Part shown: positions 52,318 through 61,511 of the stretch, one piece after another
Layout: each line of letters starts with the position of its first letter
Numbering within the stretch: the stretch's first letter is position 1
Assembly: GCA_963787375.1 (NCBI GenBank)
Contig: CAWBCR010000031.1
Span: 62,001-126,000 of the forward strand
Reading direction: 5' to 3'
Length of the DNA stretch: 64,000 nucleotides
Source of the DNA: CAWBCR01 sp963787375
GTDB lineage: Bacteria > Chloroflexota > Anaerolineae > Aggregatilineales > UBA3940
Notes under the pieces: generated by a model
Database searches by the model: none
Seen by the model: only the letters and a program-made list of their open reading frames with translations
What the model was told of the DNA's origin: nothing
Translations under genes and position numbers: made by a program

Positions 52318-53127
52318 TTACTTCCCCCGGCGGATGGTGCGCGCCGACAGGCGGTCGATGAGACGCGGGGCGACGATCCGCAGCAGCGGGCTGAAGCGCC
52401 CCTCGAAGGTCATCACGCGCTGGCGCTGGCGGCGCGCGGCGGCGTCGACGATGTGGCGGGCGCAGTCGGCGGCGCTCATCTGCCCGGCGATGGGCCGGGC
52501 GCGCGCGCCGAGCGGGCTGCCGTCTGACCCAAGGGCCCGCTGCCGGATCTCGCTCTCGACAAAGCCGGGATAGACCATCGTCACGCTGACACCGTCATCG
52601 GCAAGCTCGATGCGCAGCGAATCGAAGAAGCCCACCATGCCGAACTTGCTGGCCGAATAGCCGCTGACGCCCGGCGCAGCCGCCCTGCCGGCGATGCTCG
52701 ATACCGCGACGATGCGCCCCCGGCTGGCCTTGAGGTGCGGCAGGGCATAGTAGGTGACAGCGATGCTGCCCATCAGGTTGACCTGCACCAGCCGCTCGAT
52801 CACGTCGAGGTCGGCCAGCCGGTCGAGGCGGCTCCACATGCTGATCCCGGCGTTGTTGACCAGCGTATCGAGCCGGCCAAAATACGCCACGCAGCGCTCG
52901 ACGAGCGTGCGGCACTGCTCGCGGTCGGTGACGTCGGTGGGCACGGTCAGCGCGTCGCCGCCGGCAGCGCGGCACTCGGCGGCGACCTGCTCCAGGCGCG
53001 AGGCGTCACGCGCGGCGAGGGCCAGCCGCGCGCCCTGCGCGGCCATCTGGCGCGACACTTCCGCGCCGATGCCGCTCGACGCCCCGGTGACGATCACGAC
53101 GTTGTCTTTGAATGGCGTGCCGGTCAT
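52318..53127 (-). CDS. Short-chain dehydrogenase/reductase (SDR)
   Basis: The 269-residue classical SDR has the cofactor motif TGASSGIG, NNAG and the catalytic YSASK with Ser in VSSIAG. Substrate specificity is unknown. It is paralogous to the SDR at 58993-59802: both begin with TFKDN- or PFKDN-like residues and share the ARDASRLEQVAAECRAAGG region, so a duplication within this region is likely. Confidence 0.93.
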   Translation of the reverse strand: MTGTPFKDNVVIVTGASSGIGAEVSRQMAAQGARLALAARDASRLEQVAAECRAAGGDALTVPTDVTDREQCRTLVERCVAYFGRLDTLVNNAGISMWSRLDRLADLDVIERLVQVNLMGSIAVTYYALPHLKASRGRIVAVSSIAGRAAAPGVSGYSASKFGMVGFFDSLRIELADDGVSVTMVYPGFVESEIRQRALGSDGSPLGARARPIAGQMSAADCARHIVDAAARRQRQRVMTFEGRFSPLLRIVAPRLIDRLSARTIRRGK

Positions 53128-53267
53128 GAGTGCTGCCTCATATGCTCTGTGTGCGAATCACGCCGATTACCCTAATGCGAGTTTGCCATTCGCGCAATTC
53201 GCGCCATTCTGGCTTCTGCTGGCGCGCCCGTGTTCATGATTGCAGCACCCACAATGGTGCTATAGAA

Positions 53268-53320
53268 TCCTGGCTGCCAGGACCGTCAGGACTGAGACGC
53301 TTCATCAACGAGGTAGGGTC
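53268..53320. other. Hairpin-rich leader before the small membrane protein
   Basis: A short hairpin TCCTGG-CTG-CCAGGA (53268-53282) is followed by a longer one with arms GTCAGGAC and GTCCTGAC. TATAGA at 53261 could be a -10 box. The 234-nt gap holds no other feature that I can support. Confidence 0.35.
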
Positions 53321-53361
53321 CTGACCGTTTCAAACGATTTCTTGTTCAAGAGGGGCAAGCA

Positions 53362-53664
53362 ATGAACGCTGATCTGGAGAACGGTTGGCTGGTCAAGAAG
53401 CCGAGCGCCCTGGTTCCGCTGGCGATGTCACTCGCGGCCCTGGCCCTGGTCGTGGGCCACGCGGCTGTCTATGGCATTGTCCACGAAGCAGATGAAGGTG
53501 CCGCTGCCCATATCTTTCAACTGCTCATGGTTGCGCAGCTACCATTTGTTGCTTTCTTCGTACTCAAGTGGCTGCCGCAGCGGCTGCGAGAGTCGCTGCT
53601 GGTGCTCGCGCTGATGGCTGGCGTATGGCTCGCCGACTTTGCCGCAGTCTATTGGCTCACCTAG
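53362..53664 (+). CDS. Small three-helix membrane protein, unknown
   Basis: The 100-residue protein has three predicted helices (ALVPLAMSLAALALVVGHAAV, the FQLLMVAQLPFVAFFVLKW region and ESLLVLALMAGVWLADFAAVYWL). A His and several acids lie between helix 1 and helix 2. I do not recognise a family. It is preceded by AGAGGGGCAAGCA and stands alone between oppositely oriented genes. Confidence 0.65.
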   Translation: MNADLENGWLVKKPSALVPLAMSLAALALVVGHAAVYGIVHEADEGAAAHIFQLLMVAQLPFVAFFVLKWLPQRLRESLLVLALMAGVWLADFAAVYWLT

Positions 53665-53755
53665 CCACTGGTTTGAGCCTGAGATGCCCGCGCAGGGCGC
53701 GACAGAGGACACAAGAGGGGATTATGGATGTTCTTGATGGACCGAATCTCTTCTC

Positions 53756-54433
53756 TTACGCGCCATCGTCGCCTGGGAAGATGGGCAGCGGCTGGCCCAT
53801 GATGGGCGGCAGCGGCTTGCGCAGCACGTCGACCAGCGCGACGAGCGTCGAGCCAAATTCGCGGATGCGGCTGTAGGTCAGCGAGACGCGCGAGTAGCCC
53901 CACGGGCGCTGGTAGTCGGCGGCGACGCCCACCGCGTCGACGCCCAGCGCGCGGCAGGTCATCAGCGCGCGCGGCAGGTGGAACTGCTGGGTGAGCAGCA
54001 CGGCGTCGGTCACGCCGAAGATGTGGCGGGCGCGGTAGCAGCTATCGTACGTGCGGCGACCGGCGTAGTCGAGGACGATGGCATCCGGCGGCACGCCCAG
54101 CCGGATGGCGTAGGCGCGCATCGCGCCCGGCTCATTGTAGTCGGCGGTGCTGTTGTCGCCGGTCAGCAGCAGTACCTCGACCCGCCCCGTGTGGTACAGG
54201 TCGGCAGCAGCGGCGATGCGGTCGGCCAGCATGGGGCTGGGCGCGCCGCTGGCGTAAATCTGCGCGCCGAACACAATCGCCACCCGCCGCACCGGGGCGC
54301 TGTCGGCGGAATAGGTGTAGCGCGCTGCCCAGGCGGCCACGCCTGCCCGTGCGGCAAACGGCAGCGCGATGACGATCATCAGGCCGATCAGCACGATTCG
54401 CATGGTGTGTCTCACCGTTCGCTTCGACCGCAT
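53756..54433 (-). CDS. SanA/YdcF-like (DUF218) membrane protein
   Basis: The 225-residue protein has one N-terminal membrane helix (IVLIGLMIVIALPFAARAGV) and a DUF218 domain (VAIVFGAQIYASGAPSPMLADRI, VEVLLLTGDNSTADYNEPGAMRAYAI, DAVLLTQQFHLPRALMTCRALG). SanA-type proteins affect envelope permeability, for example vancomycin sensitivity; the molecular role is unclear. The conserved C-terminal region YSRIREFGSTLVALVDV is also present. Confidence 0.88.
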   Translation of the reverse strand: MRSKRTVRHTMRIVLIGLMIVIALPFAARAGVAAWAARYTYSADSAPVRRVAIVFGAQIYASGAPSPMLADRIAAAADLYHTGRVEVLLLTGDNSTADYNEPGAMRAYAIRLGVPPDAIVLDYAGRRTYDSCYRARHIFGVTDAVLLTQQFHLPRALMTCRALGVDAVGVAADYQRPWGYSRVSLTYSRIREFGSTLVALVDVLRKPLPPIMGQPLPIFPGDDGA

Positions 54434-54563
54434 ACCAACCCCTGCTATACTATAAGCGCCAACCCATCGACAGTGTAACAGCCGCCGCGCCAGGCTGCCC
54501 TACGCCTGCCTGACGGCGCGCTCACGGCCTGCTGACGGCGCAGCCGGCCAGAAAGGATGTCCG

Positions 54564-55501
54564 ATGCTCGACCTCGCCATCATGCTGGAAGGCCAGAACG
54601 GCCTGAACTGGCCACGCTTCAAGCGCATCGCGCAGGCCGTCGAAGACCTGGACTTCGCCGGCCTGTACCGTTCCGACCATTACACCAACGCCGGCCCGCC
54701 CGACCTCGACTCGCTGGAACTGTGGGTCTCGCTGACATGGCTGGCGAGCAACACCAGCCGCATCGACTTCGGCCCGCTGGTCACGCCGGTGTCGTTCCGG
54801 CACCCCACGCTGACCGCGCGCATGGCGGCGGCAGTCGACGACCTGAGCGGCGGGCGGCTGTGGCTGGGGCTGGGCGCAGGCTGGCAGGACCGCGAGCACC
54901 ACAACTTCGGGCGCGACCTGTTGAGCGAGCCGGAGCGCTTCCAGCGGTTCGACGAGGGGCTGGAGGTCATCACGCGGCTGCTGGCACAGCGACGAGCCGG
55001 TCAGCTTTGCGGGCCGCTACTTTTACCTCGACGAGGCGATCCTGCTGCCGCGCCCGCAGCGGCCCGGCGGCCCGCCGATCCTAGTCGGCGGCAACGGCAC
55101 GAAGTACACCCTGCCGCGCGTGGTGAAATACGGCGCGAAATGGAACTGCGTCTACCTCCGCCCGGACCAGTTCAAGAAGAAGAGCGAGAAGCTCGACGCA
55201 GATGCTGGCCGAGGCGGGCCGCAAGCCCGGCGACGTGCACCGCTCGATGATGACCGGCTGCTGGTACGGGCGCGACGAGGCCGCCATCCAGAAACGCATC
55301 GACGCCCACCCGCGCTACACCTCCGTTGAGGAGGTCCGCCAGCGCGGCGCGCTGATCGGCGTCGCCAGCCAGCTTGTCGACCAGATCGGCGAGTTAGCCG
55401 AGGCCGGCGTGCAGCGCATCATGCTGCAATGGCTCGACCTGGACGACATCGACGGGCTGGAAGGGATTGCGCGCGACGTGATGCCGCAGGTGGCGAAGTG
55501 A
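54564..55501 (+). CDS. LLM-class (F420/FMN-dependent) oxidoreductase, two frameshifts
   Basis: About 312 residues of a bacterial-luciferase-like TIM barrel: LDLAIMLEGQNGLNWPRFKR, SDHYTNAGPPDLDSLELWVSL, RIDFGPLVTPVSFRHPTLTARMAA, the conserved GRLWLGLGAGW and QRPGGPPILVGGNGTKYT. One extra base near 54988 and another near 55200 break the frame. All blocks occur in order up to the AEAGVQRIMLQWL end. The family uses F420 or FMN for hydride transfer; the substrate is unknown. It is followed 4 nt later by an adenosyltransferase. Confidence 0.9.
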
Positions 55502-55505
55502 CGCC

Positions 55506-56072
55506 ATGACCGGCGATATCACGTTCTACACCACCGACGGCGACGACGGCACGACCGGCCTGCTGGGCAAGGGGCGCGTCAAGAAGTACCACCCGCAGCC
55601 GGAAGCCACCGGCGAAGTCGACGAGACGCAGGCGGCGCTGGGCGTGGCCCGCGCGCAGATGGCGGATCGGCAGGCGGCGCAGGCCGTGCTGCGCATCCAG
55701 CGCGACCTGTATCACCTGATGGCCGAGCTTTCCGCGACAAAGGAAACCGCGCCGCAGTTCCGTACCATCGACGCGCAGCGTGTGACGTGGCTCGAACAGC
55801 AGACCGACCTGTACGGCGCGCACCTCGACCTGCCGCCGGCCTTCACCGTCAGCGGCGACAGCGCCGCCGGGGCCGCGCTCGACCTGGCGCGGACGGTCTG
55901 CCGCCGCGCCGAACGGCGCGTGGTCAGGCTGCTTGACGATGGCATTATCGAAAACGCCGAGATCGTGCGCTATCTCAACCGGCTGTCGTCGCTGCTATTT
56001 GTGCTGTCCCGGCATGAGGATGCGCTGAGCGGGCACGGCAGCGCCACGCTGGCTGCGGATGAGTCCGGGTGA
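55506..56072 (+). CDS. PduO-type cob(I)alamin adenosyltransferase
   Basis: The 188-residue protein has the ATP-binding N terminus TTDGDDGTTGLLGKGRVKKYH and the cobalamin-site signatures CRRAERRVV and RYLNRLSSLLFVL. It transfers adenosyl to Co(I) corrinoid to make coenzyme B12, needed by mutases and diol dehydratases. No B12-dependent enzyme is in the window. It probably shares a transcript with the LLM oxidoreductase. Confidence 0.93.
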   Translation: MTGDITFYTTDGDDGTTGLLGKGRVKKYHPQPEATGEVDETQAALGVARAQMADRQAAQAVLRIQRDLYHLMAELSATKETAPQFRTIDAQRVTWLEQQTDLYGAHLDLPPAFTVSGDSAAGAALDLARTVCRRAERRVVRLLDDGIIENAEIVRYLNRLSSLLFVLSRHEDALSGHGSATLAADESG

Positions 56073-56091
56073 GGGGTCCGTACGTAAAAAC

Positions 56092-56128
56092 GACAATGAG
56101 CGTCACCTGGCCTGTGGCGCTCGTTGTC
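56092..56128 (+). terminator. Hairpin terminator after the adenosyltransferase
   Basis: GACAATGAGCG (56092-56102) and CGCTCGTTGTC (56118-56128) pair with one wobble, 20 nt after the stop codon. Confidence 0.6.
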
Positions 56129-56152
56129 TAAGGAGGAGGAGAGAACAATACG

Positions 56153-56194
56153 ATGCTTCGGATGGCTTACGCTACTGTCCTTACTATAGGGTAA
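56153..56194 (+). CDS. Possible 13-residue leader peptide
   Basis: A 14-codon frame (MLRMAYATVLTIG plus stop) lies about 11-14 nt after an exceptionally strong purine run, AGGAGGAGGAGAG (56131-56143). It lies in the leader of the thiolase gene. The peptide has no known relative, and chance is possible; the ribosome site is the only positive evidence. Confidence 0.3.
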   Translation: MLRMAYATVLTIG

Positions 56195-56309
56195 TTTCCA
56201 GCGGGGTGGTATGGGGGAAAACCCTACGTTGCCTGATAGGTTCTGAGAGTCGCTAGCGGCCTGGATGCGGTACACTTCCTGCGACAGACCTGACGACAAG
56301 GGAGCATCC

Positions 56310-57478
56310 ATGCGAGACGTGTGCATCATCGGCATCGGGCAGACGGCCATCGGCGAGCAGTGGGACCTCAGCCTGAGGCATCTGGCGTTCAGCGCGCTGC
56401 AGGCCGCCTACGCCGACTCGAAGCTGGCTGAGGCGGGCGTCGAGCGGCCCGACGCGCTGTTTGTGGGCAACATGCTGGCCGCGCGGCTCAACCAGCAGGC
56501 GCAGCTTGGCGCGCTGGTCGCCGACTTCTGCGGCTGGCGTGGCATCGAGGCGACCACGGTCGAGGCGGCGTGCGCATCAGGCGGGGTGGCGTTCCAGGCG
56601 GCGGTGCGAGCGGTCGCCAGCGGCATGGCGAACGTGGCCGCCGTGTGCGGCGTCGAGAAGATGACCGACGCGGGCAAATCGGAGGTGACCTCCGCGCTGG
56701 CGACCGCCGCCGATGCCGATTACGAGGGCGTGCACGGCGTGACGTTCGTCGCGCTCAACGCGTTGATCATGCAGCGCTACATGTACGAGCACAGCATCCC
56801 GCACGAAGCGTTCGCCGCGTTCCCGATCAACGCCCACCACAACGCCGTGAACAACCCCAACGCCATGTTCCGCGAGGAGATCAGCGAGAAGACCTACCGC
56901 CGCGCGACGGTCATCGCGCCGCCGATCAACCTGTACGACAGCTCGCCGGTGTGCGACGGCGCAGCGGCGGCTATCGTCGTGCCGGGCGACATGGCGCGCG
57001 ACATCGCCGGCGTGACGCCGGTCCGCGTGCTGGCGAGCGCCACCGCCACCGACAGCCTGAACCTCGACGACCGGCGCAACGTCATCGAGCTGGACGCGGC
57101 GCGGCTGAGCGCGCAGAAAGCCTACACGATGGCGGGCATCGCGCCGCGCGACGTGGACGTGTTCGAGGTGCACGACGCGTTCTCGATCATGGCGGCGCTG
57201 AGCCTGGAGGCGGCGGGCTTCGCCGAGCCGGGCTGCGCGACCGTGCTGGCCCGCGACGGCGAGATCGCGCCCGGCGGCGGGTGCCGATCAGCACGATGGG
57301 CGGGCTGAAGGCGCGCGGCCACCCGGTCGGCGCGACGGGCGTGTACGAGATCGTCGACGTGGTGACGCAGCTACGCGGCCAGGCCGGCGCGAACCAGGTC
57401 GCCGGGGCCGAGGTCGGCATGACGCAGAACATCGGCGGCACCGGCGCGACGGTCGTGACGCACATCCTGGGGGTGTGA
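56310..57478 (+). CDS. Thiolase-family acyltransferase (SCP2/acetyl-CoA acetyltransferase-like), frameshifted
   Basis: About 389 residues: RDVCIIGIGQTAIGEQ, nucleophilic Cys in VEAACASGGVAF, KAYTMAGIAPRDVDVFEVHDAF and the His motif GGLKARGHPVGATG. A missing base near 57283 separates APGG from VPISTMGG. The C-terminal Cys motif of degradative thiolases (CxG) is replaced by NIGGTGATVV, as in SCP2-type thiolases, which often need a small OB-fold DUF35 partner. None is adjacent. GGGAGCATCC precedes the ATG. Confidence 0.9.
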
Positions 57479-57481
57479 AGA

Positions 57482-57553
57482 CATCAGTCCACAGATGGCA
57501 CGGATCAGGAATTCATATAATCTGTGTCATCTGTGAAATCTGTGGGCTGATAT
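57482..57553. repeat. ATCTGTG dispersed repeat (family C)
   Basis: TCAGTCCACAGAT on the left and ATCTGTGGGCTGAT on the right are nearly complementary arms, with an internal AATCTGTGTCATCTGTG. It lies between the convergent thiolase and haem-binding genes and may act as their terminator. Confidence 0.6.
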
Positions 57554-57617
57554 TCATATGGCAGCGCCCGGCGGAAGTCCAGCTCTCCGCCGGGCGCTGT
57601 GTGTGAGGATAAGCGGC

Positions 57618-58325
57618 TTAGCCGCCCGACCGACCCTGGAATGTGGCGTTCAGCCCCTGGATAAGCTGCTGGCGCTCCGTGTCGGTCAGCACGGCGTTGG
57701 GGTGCAGCATGGTGTAGTTCGAGGGCGGCATGCGGCCCGACAGGATCTGCTCGGCGAACCGACCGCCCTCGCCGCCGCCGAACTCACCACTCGGAAACTG
57801 CCCGTTGTTAGCCGGCGGGGTCTGCCCGCTGCCGGGCTGCGGGACTTGCCCGCTGGGCGGCCTGAAGCCCTCGCCACCGCCGAAGTCTCCACGGCCACGG
57901 CCCGACGCCTGCCCGGCCAGCATCGCGCCCAGCCGGTAGGCGAGGTCATTCTGCTGGGCGAAACGGTCGCCCTCACCGCGCCCGCCGTTGACCGAGAAGT
58001 CAAGCTGAGCGCGCCCACGCATCACGTCGTAGTACACCAGCCACGACGCCGGGGCCACGTACGAATACCACGGCCAGACGGTCTCGTTGCTGTGGCAGTC
58101 CATGCAGGCCCGCTGGGCGAGTGCCTGCGTCTGCGGCGAATCCCAGGCGATGGGCGTCTGCACCGGCGGGTCCGCGCGGTTGACCGGGATAAACTGGATG
58201 GTGACGAACAGCGCGAGGATCACGCCGCCGCCGATCAGCAGGATGAGGCGCAGCCAGCGCCGCCGCGGGCGCGGCGGGGACGAATCGGCTGGGACATCCG
58301 GTGATGGTGATGGTTGATCAGTCAT
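57618..58325 (-). CDS. Membrane-anchored haem-binding domain protein (CxxCH)
   Basis: About 235 residues: a Pro-rich N terminus, one membrane helix (RLILLIGGGVILALFVTIQFI) and a haem-binding domain with RACMDCHSNETVWPWYSYVAP. This is a single c-type site, CMDCH, with a later Met-rich MPPSNYTMLHP motif as a possible axial ligand. A Gly/Pro-rich insert (GRGRGDFGGGEGFRPP) is unusual. It probably carries electrons or senses redox state on the outer face of the membrane. Confidence 0.85.
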   Translation of the reverse strand: MTDQPSPSPDVPADSSPPRPRRRWLRLILLIGGGVILALFVTIQFIPVNRADPPVQTPIAWDSPQTQALAQRACMDCHSNETVWPWYSYVAPASWLVYYDVMRGRAQLDFSVNGGRGEGDRFAQQNDLAYRLGAMLAGQASGRGRGDFGGGEGFRPPSGQVPQPGSGQTPPANNGQFPSGEFGGGEGGRFAEQILSGRMPPSNYTMLHPNAVLTDTERQQLIQGLNATFQGRSGG

Positions 58326-58506
58326 ATCATTCCCCTCTGGCGAAAGTGTGATGGGCGCGGCAGGCAGCCTGCACCATCCCCTCAGATGCTGGCCTGATAG
58401 GCGGTCACTGGCTGCCGCCGCGATCCCTGAGGCATAACACGCGGGGGAGTATACAGAAAGCTTGTTTCGAAACGATAAACGTCTGATTAAGAAATTGTGA
58501 GGATTG

Positions 58507-58878
58507 TCATCCGGCGCGGGCCCCAGCCGGCACGCGCGCTTCAGGCACGGCCAGCACCGGCACGAGCCCGTCCGCGTAGCCGATGTCAAACAGCATGCCC
58601 TCCGATATCTCGCCCATCATGCGGCGCGGCTCCAGGTTGACGACAAACAGCGCCTGCCGGCCCTCGACTTCCTGCGGGTTCTGCCGCTCCTGCTTCATGC
58701 CGACCAGGATCGTGCGCCGGTGGTCGCCAAAATCGACCGTCAGCTTCACCAGCTTATCCGACCCCTCGATGTCCTCGACGCGCTCAATCGTGCCCACGCG
58801 GATGTCGATCTGCTCCAGAACGCGGGTGGATATCGCCGGTTTGACCGGCGCTGGTTCGAAGCGCGCTGCGCTGCCCAT
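58507..58878 (-). CDS. CsaA-like tRNA-binding OB-fold protein
   Basis: The 123-residue protein is one EMAP/Arc1p-type OB fold: IDIRVGTIERVEDIEGSDKL, LTVDFGDHRRTILVG and VVNLEPRRMMGEISEGMLF. CsaA and the C-terminal domain of MetRS share these motifs; CsaA is a proposed secretion chaperone and tRNA binder. GAGGAG lies 8 nt before the ATG at 58878. Confidence 0.9.
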   Translation of the reverse strand: MGSAARFEPAPVKPAISTRVLEQIDIRVGTIERVEDIEGSDKLVKLTVDFGDHRRTILVGMKQERQNPQEVEGRQALFVVNLEPRRMMGEISEGMLFDIGYADGLVPVLAVPEARVPAGARAG

Positions 58879-58992
58879 GAGTTCACTCCTCGCTGTGCAA
58901 TCTGTTGACGGCAGCGCAGCCGGGTGTGAAGCGCCGCCTGTCTCCACTATACTTACGGTGTCAATTCTTGCACAGAACTTAGAGGCAGCAGC

Positions 58993-59802
58993 ATGGCAGA
59001 CACCTTCAAAGACAACGTGGCGATCATCACCGGCGCGTCGAGCGGCATCGGGCGCGACATGGCGCTCCAGATGGCGGCGCAGGGCGCAAAGCTGGTGCTG
59101 GCCGCGCGCCGCGCCGACCTGCTGGAACAGGTGGCGGCGGAATGTCGCGCCGCCGGGGGCGAGGCGCTGGCCGTGCCCACCGACGTGAGCGAGCAGGCGC
59201 AGTGCGAGGCGCTCATCCGGCGCAGCGCGGAGCATTACGGGCGCATCGACACGCTGATCAACGACGCCGGGACGAGCATGTGGTCGCGCGTCGACGCGCT
59301 GCAGGACCTGAGCGTCATCGAGCGCGTGATGCGCGTCAACTACCTGGGCAGCGTGTGGTGCACGTATTATGCGCTGCCGGCGCTCGAGGCCAGCCGGGGG
59401 CGCATCGGCGTGGTGAACAGCCTGGCCGGCAAGACGGGCGTGCCGGAGCGCTCCGGGTACTCGGCCAGCAAGCACGCGCTGACCGGCTTCTTCGACACGC
59501 TGCGCATCGAGTTGGTGGGCAGCGGCGTCAGCGTGACGATGGTCTTCCCGGCGTTCGTGGCGTCGGGCTATCACGCGCGCATCCCCGGCCCCGACGGCCA
59601 GCCGCTGGGCGACGAGCAGCCGGTGGACTACGGCCACGCCATGCCGACCGCGACCTGCGCGCGCATCACACTGCGGGCGCTGGCCCGCCGCCGCCGCGAG
59701 GTGATCATGACGCCGCGCGGCAAGCTGGGGATGTGGATCAAGGTCATCGCGCCGGGGCTGGTCGACACGATGGCGCGGCGGGCGGTGTCGAGCGGGCGGT
59801 AG
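58993..59802 (+). CDS. Short-chain dehydrogenase/reductase (SDR), paralogue of 52318-53127
   Basis: The 269-residue classical SDR has TGASSGIG, the catalytic YSASK and the Ser in VNSLAG. The usual NNAG is NDAG here. It has the same length and closely similar sequence as the SDR on the other strand about 6 kb away (shared AAECRAAGGEAL-like and MWSRVDALQDL-like segments), pointing to a local duplication. The substrate is unknown. Confidence 0.93.
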   Translation: MADTFKDNVAIITGASSGIGRDMALQMAAQGAKLVLAARRADLLEQVAAECRAAGGEALAVPTDVSEQAQCEALIRRSAEHYGRIDTLINDAGTSMWSRVDALQDLSVIERVMRVNYLGSVWCTYYALPALEASRGRIGVVNSLAGKTGVPERSGYSASKHALTGFFDTLRIELVGSGVSVTMVFPAFVASGYHARIPGPDGQPLGDEQPVDYGHAMPTATCARITLRALARRRREVIMTPRGKLGMWIKVIAPGLVDTMARRAVSSGR

Positions 59803-59919
59803 GGAGATCAATCCACAAAGGGCGCTTTTCTTTGGGGGTCAAAGAGAGACCTGCTGCCCGCGCAGTACGCTATACTCAGTTTATCAGCCTGAGCACCCAG
59901 TCAAGAAAGACAGCCACCG

Positions 59920-61440
59920 ATGACCATCCGAGACGGGGTGATCTACCCGCCAGCCCGCTACCCCGCCGGCGAGAACCCGTTCCGAGGACGCAGCACTGCG
60001 CCTGCCCCGCTGCCTGCCTACGACGCTGACAGGCTGCCTGCGCTCGTCGCCGACAACCACCCGCTGTGGGTCGCGCTGTTCGACCGGGCGTGGCAAATCG
60101 CCTTCTCGAACCTGCGCCAGCCGGAGCCGCAATCAGGCTTCGTCGCCAGCTTCATCGACACCGCCTTCAACGACAACACCTTCATGTGGGACTCGTGCTT
60201 CATGACGATGTTCGGGCGCTACGCCCGCCGGCTGTTCGACTTCATGGGCACGCTCGACAACTTCTACGCCAAACAGCACGCCGACGGCTTCATGTGCCGC
60301 GAGATCAACACCTTCACCGGGCGCGACGTGTTCACCCCACAGGACCCGTCGAGCACGGGCCCGCCGATCATGGCCTGGACCGAGTGGGCGCACTACACGC
60401 TCAGCGGCGACCTGGCCCGCCTGCGCGACGCGTTCCCGGCGCTGGTGGCCTATCACCTGTGGTGGCGCGACTGGCGCACCTGGCCCGACGGCTCATACTT
60501 CACCACCGGCTGGGGCTCCGGCATGGACAACCAGACACGCGTGCCCGATTCGCAGCACCATCACCGCCACTACACCTGGGTCGACGCGACGATGCAGCAG
60601 GCGCTCAACGCCCGCACACTGATCCAGATCGGGCAGGCGCTGGGCCGCGACGAGTTCGAGGCCGACCTCGCCGCCGAGTTCGAGCGGCTGGCGGTGCTGG
60701 TCAACGAGAAGCTGTGGGATGAGGCGTCTGGCTTCTACACCGACCGCGCGCCGGACGGGACGCTCAGCCCGGTTAAGAGCATCGGCGCATACTGGGGGCT
60801 GCTGGCGGGCGTCGTGCCCGACGACAGGGCCGCGCAGCTGATCGCGCACCTGTCCGACCCGGCGCAGTTCAACCGCCCGCACCGAGTCCCCTCGCAGCCG
60901 GCAGACAGCCTCGGTTACGACGCCGAGACAGGCGCGTACTGGCGCGGCGGCGTGTGGTCGCCCACCAACATGATGATCCTGCGGGCGCTCACCGGGCGCG
61001 GCGAGGATGCCTTGGCGTATGACATCGCCCGCAACCACGTTCACAACGTGGCGCAGGTCTTCGAGCAGACCGGCACGCTGTGGGAGAACTACGCGCCGGA
61101 GCGCCCTGCCCCCGGCCAGCCGGCCCGGCCCGACTTCGTCGGCTGGACGGGCCTGTCGGCGATTGCCATCCCGCTCGAATACCTGATCGGGCTGCGGCCC
61201 GACGCGGGCGGCGAGTCGCTGCTGTGGGACGTGCGTCTCGTCGAGCGGCACGGCACGCGACGCTATCCACTCGGCGCGGCCACGCTCGATCTGCTGTGCG
61301 ACGCCCGGCCCGACGAGCTTGCCCCGCCCCGGCTCACAGTCAGCGCGGATCGGCCCTTCACGCTGCGCGTGCGCTGGGCAGGCGGCGCGCAGACGTGGGC
61401 CATCACGCCCGGCGAGCACGTGCTGTCGGCAGGCGGCTGA
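59920..61440 (+). CDS. GH63/trehalase-like (alpha/alpha)6-barrel glycoside hydrolase
   Basis: The 506-residue cytoplasmic-type protein has no signal peptide. It contains TFMWDSCFMTMFGRY, the acid region TGWGSGMDNQTR and the base region GTLWENYAPE, both typical of GH63/GH37-like inverting alpha-glucosidases, with WRGGVWSPTNMMILRAL between them. Bacterial GH63 members act on mannosylglycerate, glucosylglycerate or short glucans. The substrate is open. It could feed glucose to ppgK, but the genes are 14 kb apart. Confidence 0.85.
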   Translation: MTIRDGVIYPPARYPAGENPFRGRSTAPAPLPAYDADRLPALVADNHPLWVALFDRAWQIAFSNLRQPEPQSGFVASFIDTAFNDNTFMWDSCFMTMFGRYARRLFDFMGTLDNFYAKQHADGFMCREINTFTGRDVFTPQDPSSTGPPIMAWTEWAHYTLSGDLARLRDAFPALVAYHLWWRDWRTWPDGSYFTTGWGSGMDNQTRVPDSQHHHRHYTWVDATMQQALNARTLIQIGQALGRDEFEADLAAEFERLAVLVNEKLWDEASGFYTDRAPDGTLSPVKSIGAYWGLLAGVVPDDRAAQLIAHLSDPAQFNRPHRVPSQPADSLGYDAETGAYWRGGVWSPTNMMILRALTGRGEDALAYDIARNHVHNVAQVFEQTGTLWENYAPERPAPGQPARPDFVGWTGLSAIAIPLEYLIGLRPDAGGESLLWDVRLVERHGTRRYPLGAATLDLLCDARPDELAPPRLTVSADRPFTLRVRWAGGAQTWAITPGEHVLSAGG

Positions 61441-61511
61441 CAACCTGTATCGTCTCTTGCGGATCTCTCGATCCGACTTGACAGGCATCACGAACGAAAG
61501 GATGGACACGC

